NCBI RefSeq assembly: GCF_014839835.1
Contig: NC_071615.1
Span: forward strand, 5,084,001-5,148,000
Source: Dryobates pubescens
Lineage: Eukaryota; Chordata; Aves; Piciformes; Picidae
Reading direction: 5' to 3'
DNA: 64,000 nt
A program made the position numbers and the translations under genes. Positions 50,363 through 61,559 of the stretch are shown here, piece after piece (the first letter of the stretch is position 1; the number at the start of each line of letters is the position of its first letter). The notes beneath the pieces are model-generated. The model saw only the letters and a list, made by a program, of their open reading frames with translations. It had not been told where the DNA came from and did not search any database.

Positions 50363-52674
50363 AACCTGAGCACAGTCTTCTGGACAAAACTGCTCAGAAA
50401 TTGCAACTGGAAAAACAGAACAAGATTTTCAGGTTACAGTGATCTTGGAGACAAAAGAAGATACCCAACATACCATCCAATCCCACAACTCAACCACCAT
50501 TAAAGGAACCACAGAGTTGTTTCAAACACAGCGATGGATTCAGAGATCAGGTCACTCCACTCAGATAGAAGCAAGATATGTGTGTTGACAAGTGCCTTGC
50601 TTTCTAATGCTAAAGACCTCGTATTTTGTTATTAACTACACTAAGATGAGAGAAGACAGATCAGGAAGGGGGACAAGGACATCAACTCCTGCCTGTAAAC
50701 AGCAGTTACACCAACCACCACACACCGCCTTGCAACGTGCCACCCCCTCCCAAGGGGAGCACAGACCGTGGCCTCCCAGGCCCAGTCACTTGCTCACCTC
50801 CCTCCAGAGGAATCCCAGACGCTCAGAATGGCCTATTAAGGATGGAATTAAGAGTTACCTCCACTAATAAAAGGCGCCGAGAAGCCACAAGACAACAACT
50901 CCCTTCATTCTTATTTTGATTATTATTAACCTGGCTTGAAATTGAATCAGCAACCCAGAAAAAAACTGCCTGGTTTGTAACCTGCTTCCAGTGATGTCCC
51001 CACCCAAAGGAGACGCAACCAGAAAACCCAAACAACAGAAACAAAAGCCCCCCGATGACAAAGCAAGGCAGGAGTTCGCCTCTCCCAGCGCACCAACACT
51101 GTTGCTTCCTGATCCTCTCAGCCTCAGGCTGCCAGAGCCAACCTGCCTGATATTTCTAGTGACATGCAGGCATGTCCACCACCGGAGACCATTCCCTGCC
51201 AGAGGCTGCCCTTCACTCTCACCTTATCTGGTGACTACAGCCCTTCCACAGCGCCTTGCAGAGAATCCACCTGCCCGCACCTCCACCCAAAGCCCTCACC
51301 CCGCGCGGCAGCAGCAGCGTTGTCAGCCCGTCAGGTACCTACCGCGAGAGAGGCGACCACGGCCGCGCCACCATCACAGCCTCTGTCTATCGCTCCCCCG
51401 GCAGGGAGGGCATGAGCTGTCGGTTCCCCCCCGACACAGGGCGGCTTCGAGGGCTGCACACCCAGCAGCACCACGGAGCACACAGCCTGTCTGGCGGGAG
51501 TCTTCTCCCTCTCTTCCCCCCCACCTCTACAGCCCAGCCCAAACCCTCCCCATTTCCACGTCTGCATCGTGTCACACATCCTAATCATTCATGAAAAATC
51601 CAGCCAAAGCATCCCAAGCATGATTCCCTTCTGATAGTTGCCATGGTGACCTTGGGAAAGTAGCCAACCCGGAGACAGTCACCATGGAAACAGAGAAGCC
51701 CAAAAGCAATAATGACTTCAGGTCATGTCTGTGCAAAGACATCACGAGGTCGTCGGAGAGTAAACAAACTCATTCATATCTGCAAACGGGGGGCAGCAGG
51801 ATTTGGGAGGGGTGCAAAGGTGGAGTGTGGGGACCAGCAGGATCTGTGCAGGTGAAGGTGCTGGCTCAGCTTGCGCTGCTGTCACTTGACTTTTCCCAGT
51901 CAAGACACCTCATCATCACACGACTTACGTAAAAACCCAGATGAAGAGCCAGGGGGAGGAAAAAAATAATCCCGTAAGTGCAAAGCTGCAAGATACTATC
52001 CTAGATATTAGGGAGTGTATTTAGGCACCTCCTCTATTTTATAAGCCTGAGACAGCACAGCTCTCCATGTCTGGAGGAGGGACAAGGACAGCCACACAGC
52101 GCACCAGCCAAGATGCTCTGTGATGAATGGGCCACTTACAGCAACTGGTGTGCACTGCATTTTCTAGAGCATGACCGAGTCCTTCCCTCCTCTCCTCCAG
52201 CACTGATTCCCCACCCCAAGCACACCTCCAGCAGTCCTTGTCTCACCGGGGCTGCTGGAGAGAGCTGGGCAAAGGTCAGAGGGGCAACTCCCAGCCTCCA
52301 GCAGCCACCTCTGAGGAACAGGGATGTGTCTGACCTCTGGCTGCCGGCACACTGCGTGTTTTGCAAGAGGGCTGGCTGCAGGCGAGCAGGATCTGCGGAG
52401 AGCACAGACACCTCTCCAGACCCCAGCGCTGCCCGTGCGCCGTTCTTCGCTTCCCCTCTGTGCCGCCCACCCCTACCTCCAGACCAGAGGCACAGACGCA
52501 CGCACTAGCATGGAGGAGGAAGGAAAAAGCTCCTCGTCGTCCTGGCCAAATGGTCCCGGCGAGTTGAGGAGAGCAAAGGAGCTGCCAGTGCGTCAAGGAA
52601 GAGGCCGGCAGCTCCCTCCCTGCAGACGCAGAGCCCTGCGGGCCGCGCAGGCAGTTGGTGCCATAGTTATGCAG

Positions 52675-52693
52675 TGAGTCACCAGCTGTTTAC
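52675..52693. promoter_or_regulatory. AP-1/Maf half-element plus E-box and forkhead motif
   Basis: TGAGTCAC (52675-52682) followed by CAGCTG and TGTTTAC (52687-52693), inside MAFK intron 1. TGAGTCA is the AP-1 core shared by T-MAREs, and TGTTTAC is the forkhead core. Sequence match only. Confidence 0.45.
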
Positions 52694-55090
52694 AGAGTTC
52701 GAGAGCTCGCATTCCCACAGCATCAGAAACTCTTCCTTCCCTCGGCGTGCCCCCCTCCCTCGCCGCCCCCATCCCTACAAGGGAAGGGGCAACGCTGCCG
52801 TGTCCCGCTGGCGGCACTCCGCGCAGCTAAAAGCGGAAAAGGAAAGGCAAAACGGAGGGGGAGGCCGACGGCAGACCCGTCACACCCACCGATTACACAA
52901 AAAAAGCCTTTTGATCCTCACCCAGCGCCTCTTCAAAGCACTCTCTACATCAGCCGATGGAAAAACTGAACAGGGCCGCCTGGCTGTGCGGAGATGGAAA
53001 GAAATGTAAAGTATCGTGGAAAACAAGCGCTGAGGGGCAGGGTTGTCTCCGGTGGGCTCATCATGTGGGCACCTGTCAGCCCCTGCAATGCTCCAGCTCC
53101 ACCTGATAAAACCTCCTCAGTGACCTGTTGCTCCGTGCCAGCAAAGCAACATCTGTTTGCCCTGCACACTCCTCAGTGGATGGCACAGGTGCCCTCACAC
53201 TCCGTACAGGGTCTTGAGCTGCATGCCTGCCTTCTCCTGCAAACTAGAACACCCTGGTATCCCTCAGAGATGGACAGGGATCTATCCTACTGCACCAGGA
53301 GCAATGTGCCAGAGCCACTACTGGCACACAGATGAGCAAAGAGGTTCAGGAATCATGACACCAGGCCCACTTTAAACAAGGATGGGAAATCAGGGTTTGC
53401 CCCAACCCTGAGGGCTGGATTTGGCAGTGCAAGCAGGATACTCAACCAGACTCCAGACTCTCACTCTGACACCAGTGCCAGAGTGAGTCTTATCTCCGCA
53501 CTAGGTGAACCCACAGGTGTGGTCTGGCTCCACTCGAAACTGATACAACAACACTCGCAAGCCTCACTAACAGTCCTCTGAGGCCTCAGGCTCCATCTAC
53601 CCACCTACAACATCCTTCCCATTCGGGACTACTTGGAACTATTCAGCTACCACCAACAAGCAACTAAAATCAGCATGGCATCTCCCACAGCCAAAACCCC
53701 ACGACAAAGTCATAAACCCTCCCGCACACGTGTCACCCCCACCAATATCCCCTAAACCCACTGCCCAGGGGTCTTCTGGGACCCCGCCAGCGATTTGATT
53801 ATTAGAACCCTTTTAGTCTTTACCCTATTCCTGCCCTTCTTTTCTTAATTGCGTTTGCTGCATCACATCTAAAATTAGGAGCTCAGCTTTTTGGAACGAG
53901 GACTGCATTACATCTCCATTCTGTAAGCAGTACCACACTCCTTGAATGCTACATAAATAAAGCGGCGAGTAGCAACACACCAACTGTAAGGGGCAAAGGC
54001 TTTTCCAGTGCAGCTCCACGCTTGTATTTAAAGCAAGTGTTTTGACTGTGGGTTACATAAAGAGCTCTTGTAATTCTGCAATAAAGTTACCCATTGACAG
54101 CTTTGCCAACGCCCTCTCCCTCTCTCAGACGGCATCTATGCCTCTTGCAGCGTCCTCCCCAAAAACCTGAAGGTCTCCAGCTGACATCCCAAGCCCGATG
54201 GTCTCAGTTTTGACCATCTAGAGATCCCCAGTGCCTTTGCTTTGAAGGAGGAAGGCAGCAGAAAGCCTGACGGACAGAGCTTTCCACACAAAGCATGCAA
54301 TTAAGAAAGAAAACATGCCAGAATGAGATTTCAGACTTTCCACGCTACAGGGCTTGCAAACACGTTACGCATTAAGGAATTACTACAAAGTCACTGCCGA
54401 CACCTGCGGATGAACTCCAATTTAAAACTCTTTCTATGCTGAAAGACAACCCCGGCCAGAACACGAGTGTCTGGCAGACAACCCCGCTGGTGTTTAGCTT
54501 CCATCCCCAGACACGTACAGCAAACTGAAAACATGCAACCCTCACCTCCAGCCAGCCCAGCGACGACTTCAAGAGGGCAGAAAAAACAGCGCAAGGTTCA
54601 AGCAGCGATGGGGATCTCAGCCATCGCACCTCAATCCGGCCCCAACAGTTACGCAGGGAATGCTCCCCTCATTCCCAAAAGTAGCGATTCAATTCCCAGG
54701 CAGCTGTTTTAGTTGAGTTTCTCATTTATCCACAAGTTATTCCCAGCTCCAGAGCAGTAGCCAAACGTATGTGCCTACCAAGGATAACATCTGAACTGAA
54801 GGGAACTACGGATACCTAAATCTTCACTGCCCTACCTCTGCCGCTCAGAGGCACGACACGGATTTCCAGCACATTGCAGCATGGCAGGCAGAGCACCATC
54901 CCCCTTCCCATCATTCAAAAAGCCATTCTCCTGCTCTGACAATCTTCACACATCCTGTAAGGCAGACTGACGCTTGTCACTCATTTGTAATGAGAGCGGA
55001 GAAGGACGGGTTGATGGTGTGAATCAGAGAGTAGAAGCATATGCGAGGCAATATATTTGACATGAAGAGAGAGAAGACACAAGGAGGGGG

Positions 55091-55105
55091 TGAGTCACTG
55101 TTTAC
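55091..55105. promoter_or_regulatory. AP-1 site fused to forkhead motif
   Basis: TGAGTCACTGTTTAC: the AP-1 core directly followed by the forkhead core TGTTTAC, a second case of the pairing seen at 52675 in the same intron. Sequence match only. Confidence 0.45.
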
Positions 55106-57688
55106 TGTTCTAGAGGAGCTCCATGCAGCCCTCACCCAGCTGGCCAGCTTTCCATTTCCCTTATGGATCAGAACCAGCATCCAGCAGCAAAGAGGAGATT
55201 CAGGAACCTTCAGAGCACATTTGAGAGCTGCCAGGACACGGCTCTCTGAGGCGCTCTCTGGGGAAGCCTGGACACAGATCAGAGAGTCTTCAGTGGTTTG
55301 GTAAACAACCTAGTCAGATGCTGCAGAGAGCCTGTGGTTAGGGAGCAGAGGATATAGAGAACTGGGAGGGTTTGCTTGTGTGTCACCTCAGAAACTTCAT
55401 GGAGGAGGTGGCTGAAGGGGAAAGGTATGTGGCAGCCAGCCCCAGCACTGACAGGCATATAGTGCTTTTTCCATCACATGCTCACAAAACGTAAGTGACA
55501 GAGCTACATAAAAATTATGCCTCAGCATCACTAGCCCAGAGATGCTCCCCTAGATATCCAAGTTGTGCCACTGTGCAACAAATAACTTGCTCATAGGCCC
55601 AGCCAGATCATGGGGCAGAGATGGGATTCCTAATTATGCTGCTCCTGACCCCACATGCCAGCCATCAAGTCAGACATCTTCACCAGCTGCTAATAATGGA
55701 ACATAACAACATCGCTATTCAGAGTCCTGCAACACTGCAAAGCAAAGCATTAGCTATGCTACCTGCCCCTCTGCCTGGGAGCTTAGCAGCAGGATAGCCA
55801 CTCTCACCACTGCCTTTTCCTTCCCAGTTGTCGCGTTAATGGTCAGAGAGCACTGCATCACTTGCGCTCACTTCAAGTTTGGAGGACACTCTGCCCAAGT
55901 TTGAAGATAGCCTGAAACAATAGCTCAGACAGAAGTGGAAACTGCCTGTTCATCTCCACAGGGTGCTGAGCCTGAAACTTCCTGATAATTGAAAGTGCTA
56001 GCACCACTCAAGTATTCCACAGCTGGATGTTTACAGAAAAGATCAGCAAGCAAGCTTGTCCCACAAACCCTGACTGCCGCGGGGGCCAGCACTCCCAGCT
56101 GTCCTTTCTTTGCTTCCCAAACATCTCACACAGCTAGACATTTTCAGTACCAAGTTCTGCAGCGCATTCCACACCATTAATCATCTTACAATGTTGACGG
56201 AAATCAGAGTGTATCAAGCTGATCTGTATTTTTCCCTTCCAGGAGGCAGAGAGAACTCCTTGCTGCAACAGATTGCTGAGATGGGTGACGGCGCAGAAAT
56301 GACATAAAGCATGACAAAGCACACTGTCCTTGACAGGCAAGCAAAAACAACCATGCCAACAGATTTCTGCCTCTGGTTCCGAAACAGTTGCAAAGCAGGG
56401 CACGAGCCTGGTGTAGCAACAGCCAGGAACACTAACACAGCTCAGGTGCAAAGTCCTGACAAGCTCAGAGCCTGCAGAAGTGGGCAAAGTGTCCCAACGG
56501 TGAGAGCCACCACACACCCCAGTCTTGCGGTAATCGCCCCGTGGCCGCTGCTGCTGGAGGATCACCGTCCGTCCGTCACCTCCGCCGGGTAGGAGCAGAG
56601 TTAACTCTGGTGCCGCGCAGCCCTTCGTGCTGCCATTGGGCAACGGCTGCGTCCATCACCTCTAGGAAGTGACTGTACGAGGAAGGCTTCTCGGCAGGCA
56701 CACGGAAGGAGGAGAAGGAAAAGCTGAGGAACGTCTCATCAGTGAGAAAAGTCACAAGGTAAATTCAGTTGCTGCTAAAACCCTGAGAGCATCACGGCGC
56801 GACAGGCTGGGGCACGGGGCTGTGCTTCTTGACAGACAGGGCTTATAAAGACCGAAAGTGCAAGAAAAAGGCGTGCGGCTTTCCGGGAGAGCACTTTCCT
56901 CTCACCAGCTCCCGCCCACCCCCCACAGTCCCGGCTGAAGCTTTAGGACTAGGCTGGTGAAGGAGGGGGTGGCCAGGTGAAAGTGAAAATGGAGGCCTTT
57001 CCCTTTTCTGTAACAACTTTGCCCAAAGGGGGCTCGTTCCTAATTTCAGACCTCATGGCCTGCTTTCGGCAGAACCTGTAAAATAAATCCTCCATGGAGC
57101 AGCCCACAAGGGAGGAGAACAGGCTCTCAGCCTGAGGAAGAAGAGGAAGGAGGTCTTTCTCAAACAGACCCTGACACACTATGAGAGTTCAGAGATCTCA
57201 GTTCCTCTCGCTCCTGACCTGGATGTATCCACAGTTCATGCCACTGTCTTCACCCAGAGCTCAGATGAGGTTCCCCCACCCACTCACCCCGTTTCTGACT
57301 AAATCGCCAAACCACCCCGTGCCCACCAGGCATCACGCGGCAGCACCTGCTCCCACAATGTCACCATCCCCTTACTTCCCACTATGTCACATCTCCTTTC
57401 CTCCCACCGGCGTGTCACCAGGTGGCCACAGAGCACCCCGTTTCCAGGCCTTCCCCCCACATGCAGAGTCCTCCCGCCAGCTCCGGGGCCAGCCCAAACA
57501 CACCACGCACCTCTCCCTCTTTCAACCCCAAAAGGAGCCGTGCTGGGGGCAGATAAGACCCTGCTCAGCCCTGACACCCCCTACCCGCCCCCCCAGCCTA
57601 GCCCATCCAGCTGGGAGCTCTCTGCTCGGCTGGCATTTCCCCCGCGGCGGCTGCTCCCGCCCGATAACCGGGGCGGACAGCAGCTCAC

Positions 57689-57760
57689 CGAGGCCGCCAC
57701 CACGCCCGGCCGCCGCCGCACGCCGCTGCCACGCTGCCGGGCACCGGCTGAGCCCCAGCT
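57689..57760 (-). other. Candidate proximal alternative first exon of MAFK (noncoding)
   Basis: On the - strand a TATA/MEF2-like CTAAAAATAG (57791-57782) is followed about 30 bp later by a likely start near 57.76 kb. A splice donor, GGCCTCG|GTGAGC, has its last exon base at 57689. Mouse mafK is known to use alternative noncoding first exons, so this fits the family. The start site is inferred, not seen. Confidence 0.45.
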
Positions 57761-57781
57761 CCCTCCGTACTACAAAAGCAG

Positions 57782-57791
57782 CTATTTTTAG
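57782..57791 (-). promoter_or_regulatory. MEF2-type / TATA-like element
   Basis: CTATTTTTAG on the + strand, CTAAAAATAG on the - strand: a perfect match to the MEF2 consensus YTA(A/T)4TAR. It also stands where a TATA box would for the candidate proximal MAFK first exon. It is an AT-rich island in otherwise extremely GC-rich DNA. Confidence 0.6.
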
Positions 57792-58243
57792 ACGGCGGAA
57801 CGCGCGGCGTCACAACAGGTTTCCTCGCATGTATTTTAAGAGCCATTCAAAGACAGCGGCAGGCTGCGCGCTCATCCTCGATGAGGAGGGGAGGAAGGAA
57901 TACAAATAACAACGAGAGAGGAAAGCATCGCCCAGGTGGGAACCCGCCAGCCCCTCCCGGGGACACCCTGAGCCCCGCGTCCCCAGAGGGTGTGGGAGGA
58001 GCCGGCCGCTCTGTCCCGTTGGGTTTGAGGTGGCGGGGAAGGTGTGACTGCGGGTCCTGCGGAGCCCCCGCCCCGGCTCCCCAGAGTAGCCAGGCCCACC
58101 GGGCAGGGGCAGGCAGCGCTTCCCCAGCCACCACTTCTCCCTCGCGCCCCTCGCCGCCACCGTCCCGCCGGGGCACATGTGCGCGCCTTCGGATCGGCCC
58201 GGCCCGGTGCAAGGGGCGGCGGCACCACGTGCCCGGCGCGGTG

Positions 58244-58254
58244 GTGACTCAGCA
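58244..58254. promoter_or_regulatory. Antioxidant response / Maf recognition element
   Basis: GTGACTCAGCA fits the ARE core RTGAYnnnGCR perfectly and shares the TGACTCAGCA of the T-MARE. It lies between the two candidate MAFK first exons, upstream of the proximal one. MafK itself with NRF2 or BACH1 would be the expected binder, implying feedback control. Binding is inferred from sequence only. Confidence 0.65.
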
Positions 58255-58454
58255 CTTTTACCTCAGCCGCCCCGCCCGCCCGCCCGGACATGACCGGACC
58301 CGGCCGGACCGAGCCGAACCGAACGGAGCCGCGCTCCCCCTCTCCTTCATCTTCCTCAATCGGCGGCAGCGGCGAGCGGACAGCCTCTCCCCCACCATCC
58401 CGGCTCGCTCTAAGCCCCCCCCTCCCGTTCGCCCTCGCCCCACCGTCTTCTCAC

Positions 58455-58690
58455 CTGCGTGCCGACGGGAGCGCGCGCGCGCGCCCGGGGCGGGGGCGGC
58501 GGCGTTGGCGTTGAGGGGCGACGCGGGCGAGGGTGGGGGCGGCGGCGTTGGCGTTGAGGGTCGGTGAGCGACTCCTTCCTTCCCTCCCTCCCTGCCAGCG
58601 AGTCCCGCGGACAACAACAAGCGCGGGGCGGCCCCCTCCTCCCCCCCGCCGCCGCGCCGCCGCCGCCGACCAACCAGCGCCCCCGCCGCT
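58455..58690 (-). other. Candidate distal first exon of MAFK (noncoding)
   Basis: The - strand reads CGGCACGCAG|GTGAGA with the last exon base at 58455, a near-consensus donor inside the CpG island. The upstream limit is not determined; about 58.69 kb is a guess from composition. It contains a 43-bp-period tandem duplication (58492-58563). Confidence 0.5.
58492..58563. repeat. GC-rich tandem duplication, 43-bp period
   Basis: GGGGGCGGCGGCGTTGGCGT and the bases following it occur at 58492-58520 and again at 58535-58563. The G runs could form G-quadruplexes on the + strand. Confidence 0.88.
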
Positions 58691-59060
58691 TCCGGCATGG
58701 CGCGTCACGCCGCGCGTCACCGCCCGGGCCCGCCCCGCCGCCGCCGCCGCGACACCGCCCCCCGCGGCCACGCCCGCGCCGTTCATTCATGGGGAAGGGC
58801 GCGGGCAGCGGGGGTGGGGCTTCGCGGCCGTCGTCACGTAGCCGGGAGCTCCCCCACCGTCCACTCACCCACCTTCGCTCGGTACTGCTTTTTGTGCTGT
58901 GCAGCGCCGGACTCCGCGCTATCCATCCCAGCGCTCGGGGCTCTCCCGCCCGTTCCTGAAAGGTCCCCCAGAGGGAAGGGGCGCGGCTGGGCCGTGGAGT
59001 TTTGCACCCCCACGTGTGGGAGCTGGGGGTTGCAGTGGGGCAGGAGAATGTGCCTTGGAG

Positions 59061-59690
59061 TCATGGAATCGTTTGGGCTGGAAAGACCTCTAGGACCATC
59101 GAGTCCAAACTTCAACACAACACCACCATGTCCTGAAATGTCCTGTCCCCAGGGTTTTTGAACACCTCCAGGGACGGTGACACCACCACCTCCCTGGACA
59201 GCCTGTTCCAATGCATGACCATTCTTTCAGTAAAGAAATTGTTCCTATTAACCAATCTATATCTCCCCTGGCACAACCTGAGGCTATTTCTTCTCATCCT
59301 ATCACCTGTTATGTGGGAGAAAAGACCAACACCCATCCCACTACAACATCCTTTCGGCCAGTTGTAGAGAGCAATAAAGACTCCTCTCAACCTCCTCCAA
59401 TCCCAGTTGCCTCAGCTACTCCTCATAAGATTTGTTCTCTAGAACCTTCACCAGCTCCATTGCCCTTTGCTGGACGCACTCCAGCCCCTCAATGTCTTTC
59501 CTGTAGTGGGTGGCTCGAAAATGAACCCAGTATTCAAAGTGCCACCTCACTCGTGCCATGTACAGCACAATCACTTTCCTGCACCTGCTGGCCACACTTT
59601 TTTCTGATGCTGTTGGCCTTCTTGGCCACCTGGGCACACTGCTGGCTCTGCTCCACAAGGCTCTCCAGGCTGCTCAGGGGTAATTTAGGT
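59061..59690 (-). mobile_element. CR1 LINE, old, about 630 bp
   Basis: - strand CR1 with its 3' end at the left (TCATGGAATCGTTTGGGCTG, GACCATCGAGTCCAAACTTC). It extends through the ORF2 C-terminus into more upstream text; the reverse strand shows ARVRWHFEYWVHFRATHYRK, DIEGLECVQQRAMELV and related matches. It is diverged from the young copies and lies between the MAFK CpG island and the GAA-like gene. Confidence 0.93.
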
Positions 59691-61300
59691 CTGCAGACTT
59701 TGTGAGGCAGATGCTCACAGGGCTGACCCTCTGGCAGTGGCTAGAACCCTCTCAGTGCTGCAGCAGAACCAAATCCTGCCCTGAACCCAATCCTTGCTCT
59801 TTCCTTGTGCAATTGTGAGAGCTAACACCCTGACCCCACTGGTGTGAGCAGCATTTCAGACCCTACAAGCATCCAACTATGATAAAAATGCATCAAACAG
59901 ATGTAGTACACAGACAAGACAGTTGGCCAAACCCAACTGCTTCCATCAAAGGACTCACTCCCTTTGAGTTTTCCATGTTCACAACTACATTAGAAAGCCT
60001 GTGCTTTACAGCTTTGAGGCCACACGTCCACATTGGAGCAGATCTAAGGGCTACAGCTGAGGTTTAGAGTAAGATCCTGTCTGTCATGGCTCCCTTTAAA
60101 CAATGTGCAAAACACGGGGAGCACCATGTCTGCCACAGCCCCATGGGTCCGTGCAGCCAGAGCAAGCCCTGGCTGAAGTGGGGTCTGGGGCAGACACACC
60201 TCCCTGAAGTAAAGAAACCCCTGGGTTTTATTTGAGCTGATGAGGTTGGTTAAAGCTACCAGGCAATGGCATGAAGCTACTGTCCAGTCTGACTGCAACA
60301 GCATTGCCCTTTGCCACTCCCAGATTTGGAGGCTCTGGTTAAAAAATGCCCTGAATACTGGGATGAAGTGTGTCCAGGGCTGGAAGGCAGATTTCAGCCA
60401 TCCCTGTTGTCCTCACTGATGCCTCTGAGGTTTGCCTTTATGTTCTGGGGCAGTTCTCTTGGCTTAGAGAGACAATACAAGCAAGCAGAGGAATGAGACC
60501 ACCAATTTCATCTGCACGGCCACCTGCCCATTACCTGAATGGTAATAACCAAGAATGGCTGGAGCTGTCCTGCATCATTCAAGATTTCTCCCTGAGACAT
60601 CCATGAGATAGTCGTCCCTAAGGCCAGACAGGGCTGACTGTGTCCTGAATGGAGGGTCTTACCCTCGGTGCTGACAACTGCAGGCATGGGGCTCAGCAGA
60701 ACTGGGGTATTTTCCCCTCTCTTTGCAACAACATGGGTTTGACAGATCACATATGGCATGGGGGGGCATCACCTGAAATTCTGGGTGAATCGTCCTGTTC
60801 ACAACAGCTCTTTTTGTTTTCATTTGCTGTGGAGCAATTCTGCTCCAAAGGTCTGTTGTCCTTTGCTGGTGACCTTTAGACTGCAGCGGTCTCTGATAGT
60901 AAACACGGAGCAGCTCTCCAGTCCCCTGAGAGAGGGGAAGCCTGGGCAGGGAGCACGCAGTTACATGAGCTCATTAACCAGAGTGCATGGGAGAAAGGAC
61001 CTCTGGTGAAAATCTGGGTGGAAAAAGACCTTTCCTGTGGGGGGGTTTGTGGGTCTAGCCCACCCACTGTATGCTCAAAACACATCCAGCAGCAGGATTT
61101 CCTGAAGCCACGGTGCGGGACTCAGCCGAGACATCTCTCACTCTGCTTTGGGTGAAGTGCTCTCATCCTAAAAGTGGGACAGAGGCATTAACACTCCTGG
61201 CTTTGAGCCTCTGTGTGCATCCAGGCTGCAGGGAAAAATCTTATAGATCCCTGATTTCCATATTCCCCACCTCGGAGCTGTCGCATAACCCTGGGCGCAG
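59691..61300. other. Intergenic, no gene recognised
   Basis: Unique DNA between an old CR1 and the candidate GAA-like first exon. No exon or RNA gene recognised. Confidence 0.5.
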
Positions 61301-61329
61301 ACACAGTTTTAAAAAAATAAAGCACAGAG

Positions 61330-61559
61330 CACAAAAGCAGAGAAGCGAGGGGCTGGGCAGCGCCGTGTGTGCAGGCGCTGCTACTAGAGAGGAGCGGTAG
61401 GCGCCGGGCGCCTTGTAGGGTTTTTACGGTGGAGCAAGGCAGAGCTGCAGCAGCTGGAAGCCCTGCCTGTCTCCTGCCTGCCTCCTGCCTGCCTCCTGCC
61501 TGCCTCCTGCCTGCTGCCCTTCTGCCCGCAGCCACAATGTCAAGAGGGGACACGTGTAT
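61330..61559 (+). other. Candidate noncoding first exon of the GAA-like gene
   Basis: GC-rich block containing an 11-bp-period CCTGCCTGCCT repeat (about 61471-61515) and ending at a possible donor, CGTGTAT|GTAAGC (exon end 61559). An E-box CACGTG lies at 61551-61556. Human GAA also starts with a noncoding exon followed by an ATG early in exon 2, which matches the layout here. Start and donor are inferred. Confidence 0.35.
61471..61515. repeat. 11-bp tandem repeat
   Basis: About four units of CCTGCCTGCCT in the candidate GAA-like first exon. Confidence 0.85.

Larger units (their letters stand above)
50407..57688 (-). other. MAFK intron 1 (proximal-promoter form)
   Basis: About 7.3 kb of intron (8.0 kb from the distal first exon). 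No other gene recognised. It holds two AP-1/forkhead composite sites (52675-52693 and 55091-55105). GC content rises toward 57.2 kb as the CpG island begins. No clear CR1 copy is present, in contrast with the flanking intergenic DNA. Confidence 0.6.
57580..58960. promoter_or_regulatory. Large CpG island, MAFK promoters
   Basis: Some 1.4 kb of dense CG-rich sequence at the 5' end of MAFK. It contains two candidate - strand first-exon donors (57689 and 58455), a (GC)n run at 58470-58484, and several CGTCAC sites near 58703-58723 and 58833. The right edge could also serve + strand transcription, but no + strand exon is recognised before the GAA-like gene. Confidence 0.8.

Noticed and set aside
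57181-59161. Overlapping frames of 100-242 codons on both strands in the MAFK CpG island
   Set aside because: GC-rich promoter sequence lacks stop codons. Composition is Pro/Arg/Ala-biased, with no domain and no consistent splice structure.
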